56,044 nt of DNA from the NCBI GenBank assembly GCA_021773095.1, contig JAJFKR010000030.1:1-56044 (forward strand), written 5' to 3'. Position 1 is the first letter of the stretch, and every line of letters starts with the position of its first letter. Below, piece after piece: positions 10,800 through 20,394 of the stretch. Made by a program: the position numbers and the translations under genes. Under the pieces are notes generated by a model. It did no database searches and was not told the origin of the DNA. It saw only the letters and a program-made list of their open reading frames with translations. The stretch comes from Woeseiaceae bacterium. Lineage in GTDB: Bacteria > Pseudomonadota > Gammaproteobacteria > Steroidobacterales > Woeseiaceae.

Positions 10800-12749
10800 G
10801 TGAACTTTCCGGGAATGCACAAAATCTTATTCTCAATACTTGTTACCGCGTTAATCGCAGGCTGTGGTCAGCAGGCCGATACCGGTGGCGAGGCCGTTGT
10901 CGAAAAAGTCACCAGCATGGATGTTCCAAAATACGGCGCTGAAGCTTTTTTCGCGACGACCAGCTATGGGCTGGCGGGCGGCAAAGCTTTTTCACCCGAT
11001 AATTCCAAGCTGCTCATACACTCCGACAAGACCGGAATATTCAATGTTTATGCACTACCGGTTGACGGCAGTGATGCGGTCGCGCTGACACAATCGGATT
11101 CGGATGCGATGTTCGCTATTAGCTGGTTTCCTGATGATGAGCGTATTTTGTTTACGTTTGATAGTGGCGGCAACGAGCTAAACCATGTCGTAGTCCGCGA
11201 ACCAGACGGCAGTCTCAATGACCTGACACCCGGGGAAAATCTCAAGGCGGGCTTCGCTGGTTGGAGTAGTGATGGCGATACCTTTTATCTAACGTCTAAT
11301 GAACGGGATCCCGGGAGTTTCGATCTTTATCGTTATTCCGCCAATGATTATGCACGCGAGTTGATATTCGAGAATCCGGGTTACCAGATAGCCGCGATCA
11401 GCGGTGATGGCCGATGGCTTGTCCTGGTCAAGCCGCGCACCAGTGCAGACTCGGACATTTTTATCGTGGACCTGTCCTCGCAGGAGCAGGAAACCGTGCT
11501 GATAACGCAACACGATGGGAATATCGAATACGGCGTTTACGATATCGCTCCCGATAATCGGACGCTTGTGTATTCAACTGATGAACATGGCGAATTTGGC
11601 CAGGCCTGGAGCTATGACCTGGAATCTGGCGAGCGAAGTCCCCTGGTCGCGGATGACTGGGACGTTAGCTACGTCAGATTTTCGCCGTCCGGGAGTTTTC
11701 GGGTGGTGGGGGTCAATGCAGATGCCCGTACCGAGGTTACGATCATTGACGTTGAGAATGGCGAGACTGTCACGATGCCAGATCTGCCCAATGGCGATCT
11801 CGCCAGCATTCGTTTCGCTGCAGACGAGTCGCAGATCGCACTCGTCATTAATGCAGATAATTCACCGTCCAACATCCACGTAATCGACATTGGTGCTGTG
11901 GCTGCCGTGCAACTGACTCAAGCGTTAAACCCCGCAATCGACCCAACTCATCTGGTCGTCAGCGAGGTTGTTCGGTATCCGAGCTTCGATGGCCTGGAGA
12001 TTCCGTCGATACTCTACAAACCGCACGGCGCAAGCGCCGAGAACCCGGCACCGGCGCTGGTTCTGGTACACGGCGGTCCCGGCGGCCAAACGCGCACTGG
12101 CTACAGGGCGCTGGTGCAGCATCTGGTCAATCAGGGTTACGCGATTCTAGGCGCCAACAACCGCGGTTCATCGGGTTACGGCAAGACGTTCTACCACCTG
12201 GACGACAAACACCACGGTGAGGACGATTTACTGGACATTGTTCACGGACGTACCTATCTCGAGTCGCTGGACTGGGTGGATAGCGAAAATATTGGCGTCA
12301 TGGGCGGATCCTACGGTGGCTATATGGTCGCCGCTGCACTGACATTTCACCCGGAAGTATTTGACGTTGGCATCAACATTTTTGGTGTTACAAACTGGGA
12401 GCGCACGCTGCAAAGCATCCCACCCTGGTGGGAAGCATTCAAAGAGTCTTTATATGACGAGATGGGTGATCCCGCAACCGATGCAGAGAGACATCATAAA
12501 ATATCGCCGTTGTTCCATGCTGAGCAGATTGTTCGGCCGCTCCTGGTCATACAGGGAGCTAATGACCCAAGAGTCCTGCAGGTCGAGAGTGATGAACTGG
12601 TCGCGGCAGTGAAGGAAAATGAGGTGCCGGTGGAGTATGTCGTGTTCCCGGATGAGGGCCATGGTTTCAGAAACAAGGAAAATCGCATCACCGCCTCGAA
12701 AGCTTACGCAAAATTCCTGGACACGTATTTGAAAGCGCCCGAGCAATAG
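10800..12749 (+). CDS. S9 prolyl oligopeptidase-family lipoprotein
   Basis: This is a 649-residue serine peptidase of family S9. A lipoprotein signal peptide ends in the lipobox LIAGC (about residues 18-22), so it is probably membrane-tethered in the periplasm. Beta-propeller (TolB/DPP-like) repeats fill about residues 50-380, and an alpha/beta-hydrolase domain carries the triad Ser504 (GGSYGG), Asp589 and His621 (DEGHGF). The GTG start is chosen because GAGAGCGA lies just upstream, whereas the ATG at 10815 has no spaced ribosome site. It likely trims peptides; substrate preference cannot be read. It stands alone between the groEL terminator and metA, which starts 12 bases after its stop. Confidence 0.9.
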   Translation: MNFPGMHKILFSILVTALIAGCGQQADTGGEAVVEKVTSMDVPKYGAEAFFATTSYGLAGGKAFSPDNSKLLIHSDKTGIFNVYALPVDGSDAVALTQSDSDAMFAISWFPDDERILFTFDSGGNELNHVVVREPDGSLNDLTPGENLKAGFAGWSSDGDTFYLTSNERDPGSFDLYRYSANDYARELIFENPGYQIAAISGDGRWLVLVKPRTSADSDIFIVDLSSQEQETVLITQHDGNIEYGVYDIAPDNRTLVYSTDEHGEFGQAWSYDLESGERSPLVADDWDVSYVRFSPSGSFRVVGVNADARTEVTIIDVENGETVTMPDLPNGDLASIRFAADESQIALVINADNSPSNIHVIDIGAVAAVQLTQALNPAIDPTHLVVSEVVRYPSFDGLEIPSILYKPHGASAENPAPALVLVHGGPGGQTRTGYRALVQHLVNQGYAILGANNRGSSGYGKTFYHLDDKHHGEDDLLDIVHGRTYLESLDWVDSENIGVMGGSYGGYMVAAALTFHPEVFDVGINIFGVTNWERTLQSIPPWWEAFKESLYDEMGDPATDAERHHKISPLFHAEQIVRPLLVIQGANDPRVLQVESDELVAAVKENEVPVEYVVFPDEGHGFRNKENRITASKAYAKFLDTYLKAPEQ

Positions 12750-12761
12750 CGCGAAGAACCA

Positions 12762-13832
12762 ATGCCGCTCGTTGCACATAATGAACTGCCATCATTCCAA
12801 CGCCTCCATGATCGCGGCCAGGAAGTGCTGTCACCGGAGCGTGCGCGTCAGCAAGACATTCGTGAGCTGCACATTGGTTTGCTCAATATGATGCCGGATG
12901 CGGCGCTGGCCGCGACTGAGTACCAGTTCATGCGCCTGGTGGGGGCCTGCAATCAGATTGCGCAGTTCTATGTCTATCCGTTTTCGATTCCGGAACTGGA
13001 CCGGGGCGCGGAGGCGCTGAAACATATTAAGGAGCATTATTTCGACTTCGCTGACTTGCGAGAACAGGGCCTTGATGCGCTCATCATCACTGGAGCGAAC
13101 GTCGCCAACCCGTCACTGGATGAGGAGCCGTTCTGGGACCCATTGATAGAAATCGCTCATTGGGCAGGCGAAAATGTCGCGTCCATTCTTTGCTCCTGTC
13201 TGGCGACCCATGCATTGGTCAAATTCAACCACGGCATTGAGCGGCAGCGATTGCCGAGAAAGCAGTGGGGCGTTTACAAACACAAGATCAGCGCGCCTCT
13301 GCATCCCCTGACCTGGGAAATAAACACGCGCTTTGACGCACCGCATTCCAGGCATAATGAGGTCAGCAAGGAACAACTAGAACAGGCCGGACTCAAGGTG
13401 CTTGCAGAGAGTGAAAATGCCGGCCCGCATCTCGCGGTTAGCCCCGACCAAATCCGCTTCGTCTATTTTCAAGGCCACCCCGAGTACGACGCGATTAGTC
13501 TGCTGAAAGAATACAAACGTGAGGTAATGCGTTACATCGGCGGCAGTCGCGATGATGAGCCGCGTTTCCCGGAGAACTATTTCTCCAAAGAGGCTGGTGA
13601 AGTTGCGTCCCGGTATCTTGCGGCAGTGACAGCGGCGAAGGAAAGCGGCGATGCCATGCCTCGATTTCCAGATTCACGGCTGCAGGATCTTGTCGACAAC
13701 ACCTGGGGCGATACCGGAAAAGCGATCGTTAACAACTGGCTGGGCCTCGTATACCAACTGACCAATCTGGACCGGCGCAAGCAGTTCATGCACGGCATAA
13801 ATCCGGAAGACCCATTGGGTTTGAACGTGTAA
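12762..13832 (+). CDS. metA: Homoserine O-acyltransferase MetA
   Basis: MetA activates homoserine by acylation in methionine synthesis. The 356-residue protein aligns with enterobacterial MetA along its length: LLNMMPD near residue 42, the catalytic nucleophile Cys146 in CSCLATHA, and the GHPEYDA motif bearing the His and Glu partners. The stretch after the TGA motif (TGANVANPS) differs from the classic TGAPL, so I cannot say whether succinyl-CoA or acetyl-CoA is the donor. The downstream Cys/Met PLP enzyme starts 58 bases later and fits as the next pathway step. Confidence 0.9.
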   Translation: MPLVAHNELPSFQRLHDRGQEVLSPERARQQDIRELHIGLLNMMPDAALAATEYQFMRLVGACNQIAQFYVYPFSIPELDRGAEALKHIKEHYFDFADLREQGLDALIITGANVANPSLDEEPFWDPLIEIAHWAGENVASILCSCLATHALVKFNHGIERQRLPRKQWGVYKHKISAPLHPLTWEINTRFDAPHSRHNEVSKEQLEQAGLKVLAESENAGPHLAVSPDQIRFVYFQGHPEYDAISLLKEYKREVMRYIGGSRDDEPRFPENYFSKEAGEVASRYLAAVTAAKESGDAMPRFPDSRLQDLVDNTWGDTGKAIVNNWLGLVYQLTNLDRRKQFMHGINPEDPLGLNV

Positions 13833-13890
13833 TATCTGATCCCCATCAGCGGCGTCAGCGTCGCCGAGACTTAGACGAGGAATTAGAACC

Positions 13891-15042
13891 ATGGGTTTCA
13901 GTACGAAACAGATTCATGCAGGTGTTACGCCCGATCCGTTGACTGGCTCGATCCTGACACCGATCTACCAGACAACAACTTATGTGCAGCCGTCTGTCGA
14001 TGGCTACCTGTCAAAGGGATTTACTTATTCGCGTTCGGGCAACCCGACGGTTCGGGCGCTTGAGCTGAAGCTGACGGACCTCGAAGGCGGGGTGGACTGC
14101 TCGTGTTTCGGTACCGGTATGGCGGCTGTGCAGGGCGTTATGCTCGCGTTCCTGAATGCCGGGGACCATGCGATCATCTCTGATGTTGCGTACGGTGGGA
14201 CCTATCGTTTGTGCACAAAAGTATTGAGCCGTTTTGGCGTTGCATTCACGTTCGTCGATGGGTCCAGTCTCGACGACGTTGTCGCAGCTGTTCGCGACAA
14301 TACGACATTGTTCCTGACAGAAACACCCGCTAACCCGACGATGAAATGTTCCGATATCGCCGGGATTTCGGTGATTGCCAAAAAAGCTGGCGCAGTACAT
14401 GCTGTCGATAACACGTTCCTGACGCCGTACTACCAGCGACCACTGGAACTCGGCGCAGATATGTCGATTTACAGCACCACGAAATACATGGACGGCCACA
14501 ACGCGACAGTAGGGGGCGCGGTGGTCAGTGCGACCCAGGAGCATGCCGAGGCAGTACGCTTCATCCAGAACAGCACGGGCAGCATCATGTCGCCACAGGT
14601 TGCCTGGTTGACGTCACAGGGTTGCAAAACGATGGCGCTTCGACTGGATGCGCAATCCGCCAATGCGATGGCGATCGCCGAGCATCTCGAAACGCACCCG
14701 AAGGTTGAGCAGGTGTGTTACCCGGGACTCAAATCATTTGCTCAGCATGAGCTGGCAACGCGTCAGGCGACGGGTTACGGCGCGATGCTCTGGTTCGAGG
14801 TCAAAGGCGGCCTCGATGCGGGCAAAAAGCTCATGGACAACATTGAGGTCTTCAGCCTGGCCGAAAATCTCGGATCGGTGGAGTCTTTGATTACGCACCC
14901 CGTGACGATGACACACGCCGACGTCGAGGAAGCTGAGCGTAAGCGTGTCGGAATTATCGACGGCCTGGTTCGTGTTTCCGTCGGACTCGAAGACGTTGAA
15001 GATCTGATCGGAGCACTGGACAAGGCGCTCGAACAGGTCTGA
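13891..15042 (+). CDS. metB: Cys/Met metabolism PLP enzyme, probable cystathionine gamma-synthase
   Basis: This is a 383-residue fold-type I enzyme. Lys198 in STTKYMDGH is the pyridoxal phosphate lysine, with the family signatures YSRSGNPTV near the N-terminus and DNTFLTPYYQRP before the lysine. GAGGAA precedes the ATG. Its place just after metA favours cystathionine gamma-synthase (O-acylhomoserine plus cysteine to cystathionine), but gamma-lyase and beta-lyase paralogues look very similar and cannot be excluded. Family assignment is secure; the precise reaction is less so. Confidence 0.85.
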   Translation: MGFSTKQIHAGVTPDPLTGSILTPIYQTTTYVQPSVDGYLSKGFTYSRSGNPTVRALELKLTDLEGGVDCSCFGTGMAAVQGVMLAFLNAGDHAIISDVAYGGTYRLCTKVLSRFGVAFTFVDGSSLDDVVAAVRDNTTLFLTETPANPTMKCSDIAGISVIAKKAGAVHAVDNTFLTPYYQRPLELGADMSIYSTTKYMDGHNATVGGAVVSATQEHAEAVRFIQNSTGSIMSPQVAWLTSQGCKTMALRLDAQSANAMAIAEHLETHPKVEQVCYPGLKSFAQHELATRQATGYGAMLWFEVKGGLDAGKKLMDNIEVFSLAENLGSVESLITHPVTMTHADVEEAERKRVGIIDGLVRVSVGLEDVEDLIGALDKALEQV

Positions 15043-15130
15043 GGCTATGCCGCACTTCAGCCATTTTCGATATGCTTGCACTGCACGCTGGTCAAACGAA
15101 ATCAGCGGTGCGTTGGTGCCTGGCATGAAA

Positions 15131-15616
15131 TTATTTCTGAGGTGGGGGAAAGTGTCCGAGTTGAGATAACGCAGAAAGATTATCCCACTCGACCCACATT
15201 TCGACGATTTTTCCGTCCTCAAACCGGAGTATCCCGACAAATGGCAGCTCCAGGCTCTTGCCGCTGGCCGGGAACGGTCCCATCGGCCCATCCTGTGTAC
15301 CGATATACCGAGCACGGACTGCGACGTAATCGTCGCCACCAAAAATTACGTCTATCTTCTGTACCGAGTCTGAAACAGTCGCAAAATCGGTTCTCAGGAA
15401 AGCCTTGAATTCGGCCAGGTTGGTGACGATCACATTGGGCGTTGCGGCGCTGTGGCGGAGCATGTCTGGTGCAATGAATTCATCAAGTGCGCTCAAATCG
15501 CGGGCATTGATGGCCGACATCATCGCCTTTGCGTTCCGGATATTAGCGGCATCGTCTGCTGCGCAGGGTAGTGAAAATACACCCGCTAACAAGAAAGCCA
15601 GGATCATTCGTCTCAT
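15131..15616 (-). CDS. Secreted SnoaL/NTF2-like protein
   Basis: This is a 161-residue exported protein: a signal peptide (about 1-20, ending near PCAA) followed by a single SnoaL/NTF2-like cone domain, the fold of ketosteroid isomerases and polyketide cyclases. The internal ATG is chosen over one 30 bases upstream because AGAGGA lies 8 bases before it and the signal peptide then starts at MRRM. The domain often binds small hydrophobic molecules; no catalytic role can be assigned. It is convergent with the PLP enzyme gene. Confidence 0.75.
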   Translation of the reverse strand: MRRMILAFLLAGVFSLPCAADDAANIRNAKAMMSAINARDLSALDEFIAPDMLRHSAATPNVIVTNLAEFKAFLRTDFATVSDSVQKIDVIFGGDDYVAVRARYIGTQDGPMGPFPASGKSLELPFVGILRFEDGKIVEMWVEWDNLSALSQLGHFPPPQK

Positions 15617-15789
15617 ATCGATATCCTCTAAATGATGATCGTTCATATTCCAGTCGTTTACCCGAATGCTGTCAATCCGAATTTATCCGAATGGCTTATT
15701 GACGCGGGAACGCTATAAAGGATCTGCTGACAGATGTGCGTCAGCGCCGCTGGATGGAAGCATTTGAGCTACTCGTTTGGAGATAGCCA

Positions 15790-16035
15790 ATGGCTGTTGA
15801 CTACGAGCGCAGTTTTCGCCATGACGTTATCGACCACGAGCATGAGCTCGTTGTCCGCGGTGAGCTACCCGGTGTCAAGATTGACGACATCGAGGCCTCG
15901 ATCATGGGCGATCGACTCATTATTGAGGGTACCGGGGCGGCCGGCGCCGCCCCGGTTTTTTACGATTCCAGCGCCATAAAATTCGCGACCCAAGTAGCAC
16001 GGAGAGGATTGCTGCATAAATCAGGGGTTCGGTAA
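15790..16035 (+). pseudogene. Truncated Hsp20/alpha-crystallin remnant
   Basis: An 81-codon frame with GGAG 7 bases before its ATG begins with sequence like the start of an Hsp20 core (ELPGVKIDDIEAS, then GDRLIIEG, residues about 29-50). It breaks off after that strand, where full Hsp20 proteins continue for about 60-70 residues. Directly after the break lies a strong rho-independent terminator with no in-frame stop before it. The rest of the frame (about 51-81) reads through the terminator and antisense to msrQ, so it is unlikely to be protein. A deletion remnant is the simplest reading; a residual short product from a stop-less mRNA is possible. Confidence 0.5.
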
Positions 16036-16555
16036 TGTCCTTTTTGACCTGCCACCAGTAATGCCAAACACCGAGAACGCCGATTGCATAGGCCATATTA
16101 TGCAGAGACTGCCAGCGTTTCCCCATCCGCCGTCGGATGGCTGTAAAGGAGCTCACCGCGAGCATGGACAACAGGACCACGGCGGTGAAACCGAGGGTTA
16201 TGAATGGGCGCTCCGTCAGGTCTTCAATGATGTCACTTAATCGTAGTTCGCGGTCCAGCACGAACCAGGTGAGAAAGTGCATGAAGGCGTAGAAAAACGT
16301 AAAGAGACCGATCATGCGACGAAATCGTGACAGCCAGTTCCAGCTGGTCAGCCTCCGCAACGGCGTGATCGCGAGCGTTATCAGGATGAAGCGCAACGTC
16401 CAGTTACCGAATCGGTCCATGATTGCTTCGACCGGATTGGGCCCAAGGCCACCTGTTATGCCGAAAGTGTCACCGACTACGAGAAGGCCGGGCAACAGGC
16501 ACACAAGGAAGACAACCGGTTTCCAGACAAACCGTATTTGCTGCAGCGTATTCAA
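15920..16555 (-). CDS. msrQ: MsrQ, heme-binding membrane subunit of the MsrPQ system
   Basis: MsrQ passes electrons from the quinone pool or a flavin reductase to MsrP for repair of oxidised methionine in periplasmic proteins. The 211 residues form about six membrane helices with conserved histidines (FMHFLTW, SLHNMAY, GVWHYWW), as in the YedZ/ferric-reductase-like family. It starts 6 bases after msrP and is surely co-transcribed. Its C-terminal tail (KKPGRRRPPR) is encoded by the antisense of a terminator stem. Confidence 0.94.
   Translation of the reverse strand: MNTLQQIRFVWKPVVFLVCLLPGLLVVGDTFGITGGLGPNPVEAIMDRFGNWTLRFILITLAITPLRRLTSWNWLSRFRRMIGLFTFFYAFMHFLTWFVLDRELRLSDIIEDLTERPFITLGFTAVVLLSMLAVSSFTAIRRRMGKRWQSLHNMAYAIGVLGVWHYWWQVKKDITEPLIYAAILSVLLGSRILWRWNRKKPGRRRPPRYPQ
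15931..15961 (+). terminator. Strong rho-independent terminator after the Hsp20 remnant
   Basis: ACCGGGGCGGC and GCCGCCCCGGT form an 11-bp perfect stem around a CGGC loop, followed by six T. The complementary strand encodes the Arg/Pro-rich last residues of MsrQ, so terminator and gene end share the same bases. Confidence 0.92.
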
Positions 16556-16561
16556 AGCGGA

Positions 16562-17521
16562 CTAATAATTACGTCGAAGATCGAGATCTTTGTAGAGATG
16601 CGCGACGTGCTCGCCGTAGCCGTTGAACATCAGTGTTTCCTGTTTATCGGCGAACAACCCGGCTCCGATACGACGCTCCCGTGCCTGGCTCCAGCGTGGG
16701 TGGCTCACGGTCGGATTCACGTTCGCATAGAAGCCGTACTCACGAGGAATCGCCATATTCCAGCTGTTCCTCGGGCGTGTCGACATGAACCTGATTTTGA
16801 CGATGCTCTTGATGCCCTTAAAGCCGTATTTCCAGGGGACTACGAGGCGAATGGGTGCACCGTTTTGATTGGGGATAACGTTGCCGTAGATTCCGACCGC
16901 CAGAATCGGGAGCGGATTGGTTGCTTCTGCAATCGTGAGTCCTTCCCGGTAGGGCCAGTCGAGGGCGCGACCTCTTACTCCGGGCATTTGCTTGCGGTCG
17001 TTTAAAGTTTCGAAAGCGACGTATTGCGCTTTTGATGTCGGATTGAAGTGCTTGACGACTTCGGCCAGCGAGATGCCAACCCAGGGAATGACCATGGACC
17101 AGGCCTCGACACAGCGCATGCGATAAATTCGTTCCTCAAGGTCAAATGGCTTAACGAATTCGTCGAAGTCAAAAGTGCCGGTTTTCTCCGCCTCGCCTGA
17201 AACTTCGATGGTCCAGGGCCGCGTCTTGAAATCCTCCGCATACTTGTACGGATCGCTCTTGTCCAACCCGAATTCGTAGAAATTGTTGTAGGTGGCAATG
17301 TCTTCAAAGCTGTTGGATGTTTCGTCGGTACTCAACGGACTGACCGCGACATCGGCTAATCTCGCCATTCCCATCTCGGGGATCACCGCAGCAAGAGCAC
17401 TCGACGCGATCAGCGACCCACCGGCAATCGCGCCTGCGCGGATGAAGTCGCGTCGATTGAGGTAATTTGACTCGCAGGTAATCTCTGAGGGTCTAATATC
17501 ACCGGCTTTTCTGATCAGCAC
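16562..17521 (-). CDS. msrP: MsrP, periplasmic methionine sulfoxide reductase catalytic subunit
   Basis: MsrP is a molybdopterin enzyme that reduces methionine sulfoxide in periplasmic proteins. The 319-residue protein carries a Tat signal ([14 protein letters not shown], about 22-35) and the sulfite-oxidase-type fold, with the molybdenum-ligand cysteine in the motif [10 protein letters not shown]. The GTG start is supported by GGAG 7 bases upstream. It forms an operon with msrQ. Length and motifs are normal for the family. Confidence 0.94.
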   Translation of the reverse strand: MLIRKAGDIRPSEITCESNYLNRRDFIRAGAIAGGSLIASSALAAVIPEMGMARLADVAVSPLSTDETSNSFEDIATYNNFYEFGLDKSDPYKYAEDFKTRPWTIEVSGEAEKTGTFDFDEFVKPFDLEERIYRMRCVEAWSMVIPWVGISLAEVVKHFNPTSKAQYVAFETLNDRKQMPGVRGRALDWPYREGLTIAEATNPLPILAVGIYGNVIPNQNGAPIRLVVPWKYGFKGIKSIVKIRFMSTRPRNSWNMAIPREYGFYANVNPTVSHPRWSQARERRIGAGLFADKQETLMFNGYGEHVAHLYKDLDLRRNY

Positions 17522-18211
17522 GTTTAGGCTCCAATGGGCACCCTGATATTAGACCAGATCTAACGCAGCTTTATTGCAACAGTGGCAAAGCCGGGTCACC
17601 GTCGTCGGCAGGATAGCTTATCTGGCGTGTGTTTTGACCCTTTAGTCGCTAAAAGAGTCGAACATCGATAAACAGGAAGATCCGTAGGAACGATATCGAT
17701 GGTTGCGCTCACAGGACAAGAAATAGATGAAATGGAAAATTGCGAGACGTTAGCGCATAAATGATTAACTTGAGCCGAGATGTTAGCATTTTTTAAGAAG
17801 TTAACGGCTCTGACCGTGAATTACACGTATACGCAAGTCAACCGGTAGCGCTCGATGATCGCAAATTGATCATTAGTCTTAATAGAAATTCAACAAAACT
17901 ATAACAAATAGTGATTAACATCGGCAATAACGTCAATAAAATGCAGGAACGTAGATATTGGTTATCGTCGTGTTGGACGCTCCGGACGGTGGATCCGGAT
18001 AACTCGTTATCGGATATTTGGAGAAGTTCTGTCTTAAATCGACGATGTTTAGCGAAAATAGTATTTATTGGGCAGGATTGACAAAAGTCGCGTCACTTTG
18101 ATGTGCTCAGCGCCGAATGGTCCGCCCTCGCCCCGGATCAACGCCCTATTTGACAACAAACCGTACGGGATCGCACAGTGAGGCTAACCGACCAAGAAGC
18201 GGAGCGCAGAG
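17522..18211. other. 690-bp gene-free, AT-richer stretch
   Basis: No open frame with coding character, tRNA or terminator is apparent on either strand, and base composition is more AT-rich than in the flanking genes. It separates the divergent msrPQ and acyltransferase units and must contain both promoters. A short symmetric sequence, ATAACTCGTTAT (17999-18010), is visible. An undetected small RNA is possible but unsupported. Confidence 0.5.
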
Positions 18212-19591
18212 ATGTTACAGCGATCGATCATTTCGCTAATCCATCTGATCACGAATACATTCTTCCGTCGCATCGATGTGGTGGGAGAGGAGAATATTCC
18301 GGCCGAGGGACCGGTGATCTTTGCCGGGAATCATCCCAATGCATTGATGGACGGTTGGTTGTTGATGGCTCGATGCGGGCGCTTGCCATTGCACTTCATG
18401 GCAAACGCGAAGCTCTGGAAATATCGGGTGCTCGGACGAATGCTCGACGCCTGTGGCGCTGTACCGGTGTATCGCCACGAGGAACACGGCGGTGATGTTG
18501 ATAACAGTAAGGCGTTCGACAAGCTTTATGAAGTTATCGAGCGCGGTGATTGTATGGGCATTTTTCCTGAGGGTGTTAGCCATACCGAGTCACAGTTGAC
18601 GAAGCTAAAAACGGGCGCTGCCCGGATCGCTTTAGCTGTGGCTGCGCGCGGCAACGTCAGGGTCACGATCATTCCTTGCGGCCTTAACTACATCCATCGC
18701 CACCGGTTCCGCAGCCAGGTACTGATCGAGTTTGGCGAGCCAATCATTGTTGGTGACAAATGGATTGACGATTTTGCTGATGGTGAACGAGCGACGGTAC
18801 GGAAGCTGACGGATTATCTCGCCGCAGCGATGGTGGCTGTCACTTTGAACGCGCCCGATTGGAGTACGTTACGTTTTGTTCAGGCCGCACGTCGGTTGTA
18901 CAAGCCGGCAACGGCAAATCTCACACCGAGCGAATATGTCGAGCTGAATCGAAGGTTCGTCGAGGCGTATATGAATACGGCGGGAGATCCGGAAACGATC
19001 GAGTTCCGAAACGCAGTTGATGACTATCAGTCGCGAATTGATGTCCTCGGCCTCAAGGACTATCAACTACGCCGGGAAATCTCGGTTGGCAAGGCGTTTC
19101 GCCGACTATTGGCGCGTTCAGTATTCCTGATGCTGTTGTTGCCGGTCGCAATCCCGGGTGTGTTGCTGCATCTGCCGGTCGGCTGGCTGGCCGCGTATGT
19201 CGGCGATCGATTCAGCTACGAGGAAGATGATATCGCTACGCTGAAGGTATTCGCATCGATGGCTTTATTACCGGTACTTTATCTGGTCGCCGCGTTTCTT
19301 ATTGGCAGTTACTTCGGTACCTTCTGGGCCGTCATCGCGGTCGTTGGTCTGACCATCAGCTTCTCCGCTTCCATATGGGTCATCGAAGCACAGGCGACGC
19401 TGCTCGCGTCGATGGTTTCCATACTGCGTCGGACACGGTTGCGTGATGAAATTGCAAGTCTGCACCTGGTGCGGCGCGAACTCGTGGAAAAAGTTCGGCA
19501 GATGGTTGACCGCAGTTACGATCTGGATGAACCGCGAATGTTTTCTGAGCAGGATTTTGCGACGACCAACGATTTAGAATCCAACGAATGA
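18212..19591 (+). CDS. PlsC-domain acyltransferase, membrane-bound
   Basis: This 459-residue protein has an N-terminal PlsC-type glycerolipid acyltransferase domain: NHPNALMD (40-47) and FPEGVSH (near 118) match the acyltransferase motif I and the phosphate-binding FPEG. Motif I here is H-X5-D rather than the usual H-X4-D, a form also known in some glycerol-3-phosphate acyltransferase-like proteins. The C-terminal half has several hydrophobic segments (about 300-330 and 350-400). It likely acylates a lysophospholipid or sn-glycerol-phosphate at the inner membrane. The stop overlaps the next gene by ATGA. Confidence 0.85.
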   Translation: MLQRSIISLIHLITNTFFRRIDVVGEENIPAEGPVIFAGNHPNALMDGWLLMARCGRLPLHFMANAKLWKYRVLGRMLDACGAVPVYRHEEHGGDVDNSKAFDKLYEVIERGDCMGIFPEGVSHTESQLTKLKTGAARIALAVAARGNVRVTIIPCGLNYIHRHRFRSQVLIEFGEPIIVGDKWIDDFADGERATVRKLTDYLAAAMVAVTLNAPDWSTLRFVQAARRLYKPATANLTPSEYVELNRRFVEAYMNTAGDPETIEFRNAVDDYQSRIDVLGLKDYQLRREISVGKAFRRLLARSVFLMLLLPVAIPGVLLHLPVGWLAAYVGDRFSYEEDDIATLKVFASMALLPVLYLVAAFLIGSYFGTFWAVIAVVGLTISFSASIWVIEAQATLLASMVSILRRTRLRDEIASLHLVRRELVEKVRQMVDRSYDLDEPRMFSEQDFATTNDLESNE

Positions 19592-20394
19592 GCAACCCTC
19601 CTGAATCATGTTGCGATTTCGCCGGCAGCTATGAACTGTCCCGACTGCCCGAGATTAAAAAGCTGGAACAAGTGGCGCTCGGTTGCGACTACGGTGGAAC
19701 GAGTTGGACCACGCGACAACAAGCGGAAGGAATTCTGGCGTCACTGCAATTGGGCTCGACTAATCGACTACTGGATATTGGTGCCGGTGCCGGATGGCCG
19801 GGATTATTGTTGGCAAAACTCTCCAGCTGTGACGTGACACTACTCGACATTCCATTGAATGCACTGGCGCAGGCCGTAACTCGTGCCGCGGACGATGGCA
19901 TGACGGAACGCGTTGATATCGTCTCTGGCAGCGGGACAGCTTTGCCATTTTCCAATCAAACATTCGATCGCATTAGTCATTCCGATGTGTTGTGTTGTTT
20001 GCCTGAGAAGCTGGAATTTCTACAGGAATCAAGGCGCGTCGCAATCGACAATGCACGAATGCATTTTTCAGTGATATTGCCCGCGGAAGGCCTTCCTCAG
20101 CCAAAGCATGAAAAGGTACTGGAGACAGGTCCCCCATTTATCGGCGTTAATGGAAGCTACTCGGAGCTGCTGCACGCTGCCGGATGGCAGGTCGACGATT
20201 GTCAGGACGTAACGGACGAATACGGGAGCAGTCTGCAGCGCCTGGTTGATGGCATATACAAAAATCAAAAAGAACTGGCCGATCTGTTGGGCGAGGACGA
20301 GTTGATCGCGAAACGCGAGCATCGCGAGGATCAGATCGCGTCGATTACAGAAGGCTCCATGCGACGTGAAGCCTTTGTCGCGGTCGCGGCGTAA
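19588..20394 (+). CDS. Class I SAM-dependent methyltransferase
   Basis: This 268-residue protein has a Rossmann methyltransferase core. The SAM-binding LLDIGAGAGWPG lies near residue 53, an acidic residue (LLDIP) follows the second strand, and a later motif resembles SGSGTALPFSN. The substrate cannot be inferred. It overlaps the upstream acyltransferase (ATGA) and the downstream DksA-like gene (TAATG), so the three are translationally coupled. The first part has an unusual Cys-rich start (PESCCDF). Confidence 0.8.
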   Translation: MSNPPESCCDFAGSYELSRLPEIKKLEQVALGCDYGGTSWTTRQQAEGILASLQLGSTNRLLDIGAGAGWPGLLLAKLSSCDVTLLDIPLNALAQAVTRAADDGMTERVDIVSGSGTALPFSNQTFDRISHSDVLCCLPEKLEFLQESRRVAIDNARMHFSVILPAEGLPQPKHEKVLETGPPFIGVNGSYSELLHAAGWQVDDCQDVTDEYGSSLQRLVDGIYKNQKELADLLGEDELIAKREHREDQIASITEGSMRREAFVAVAA

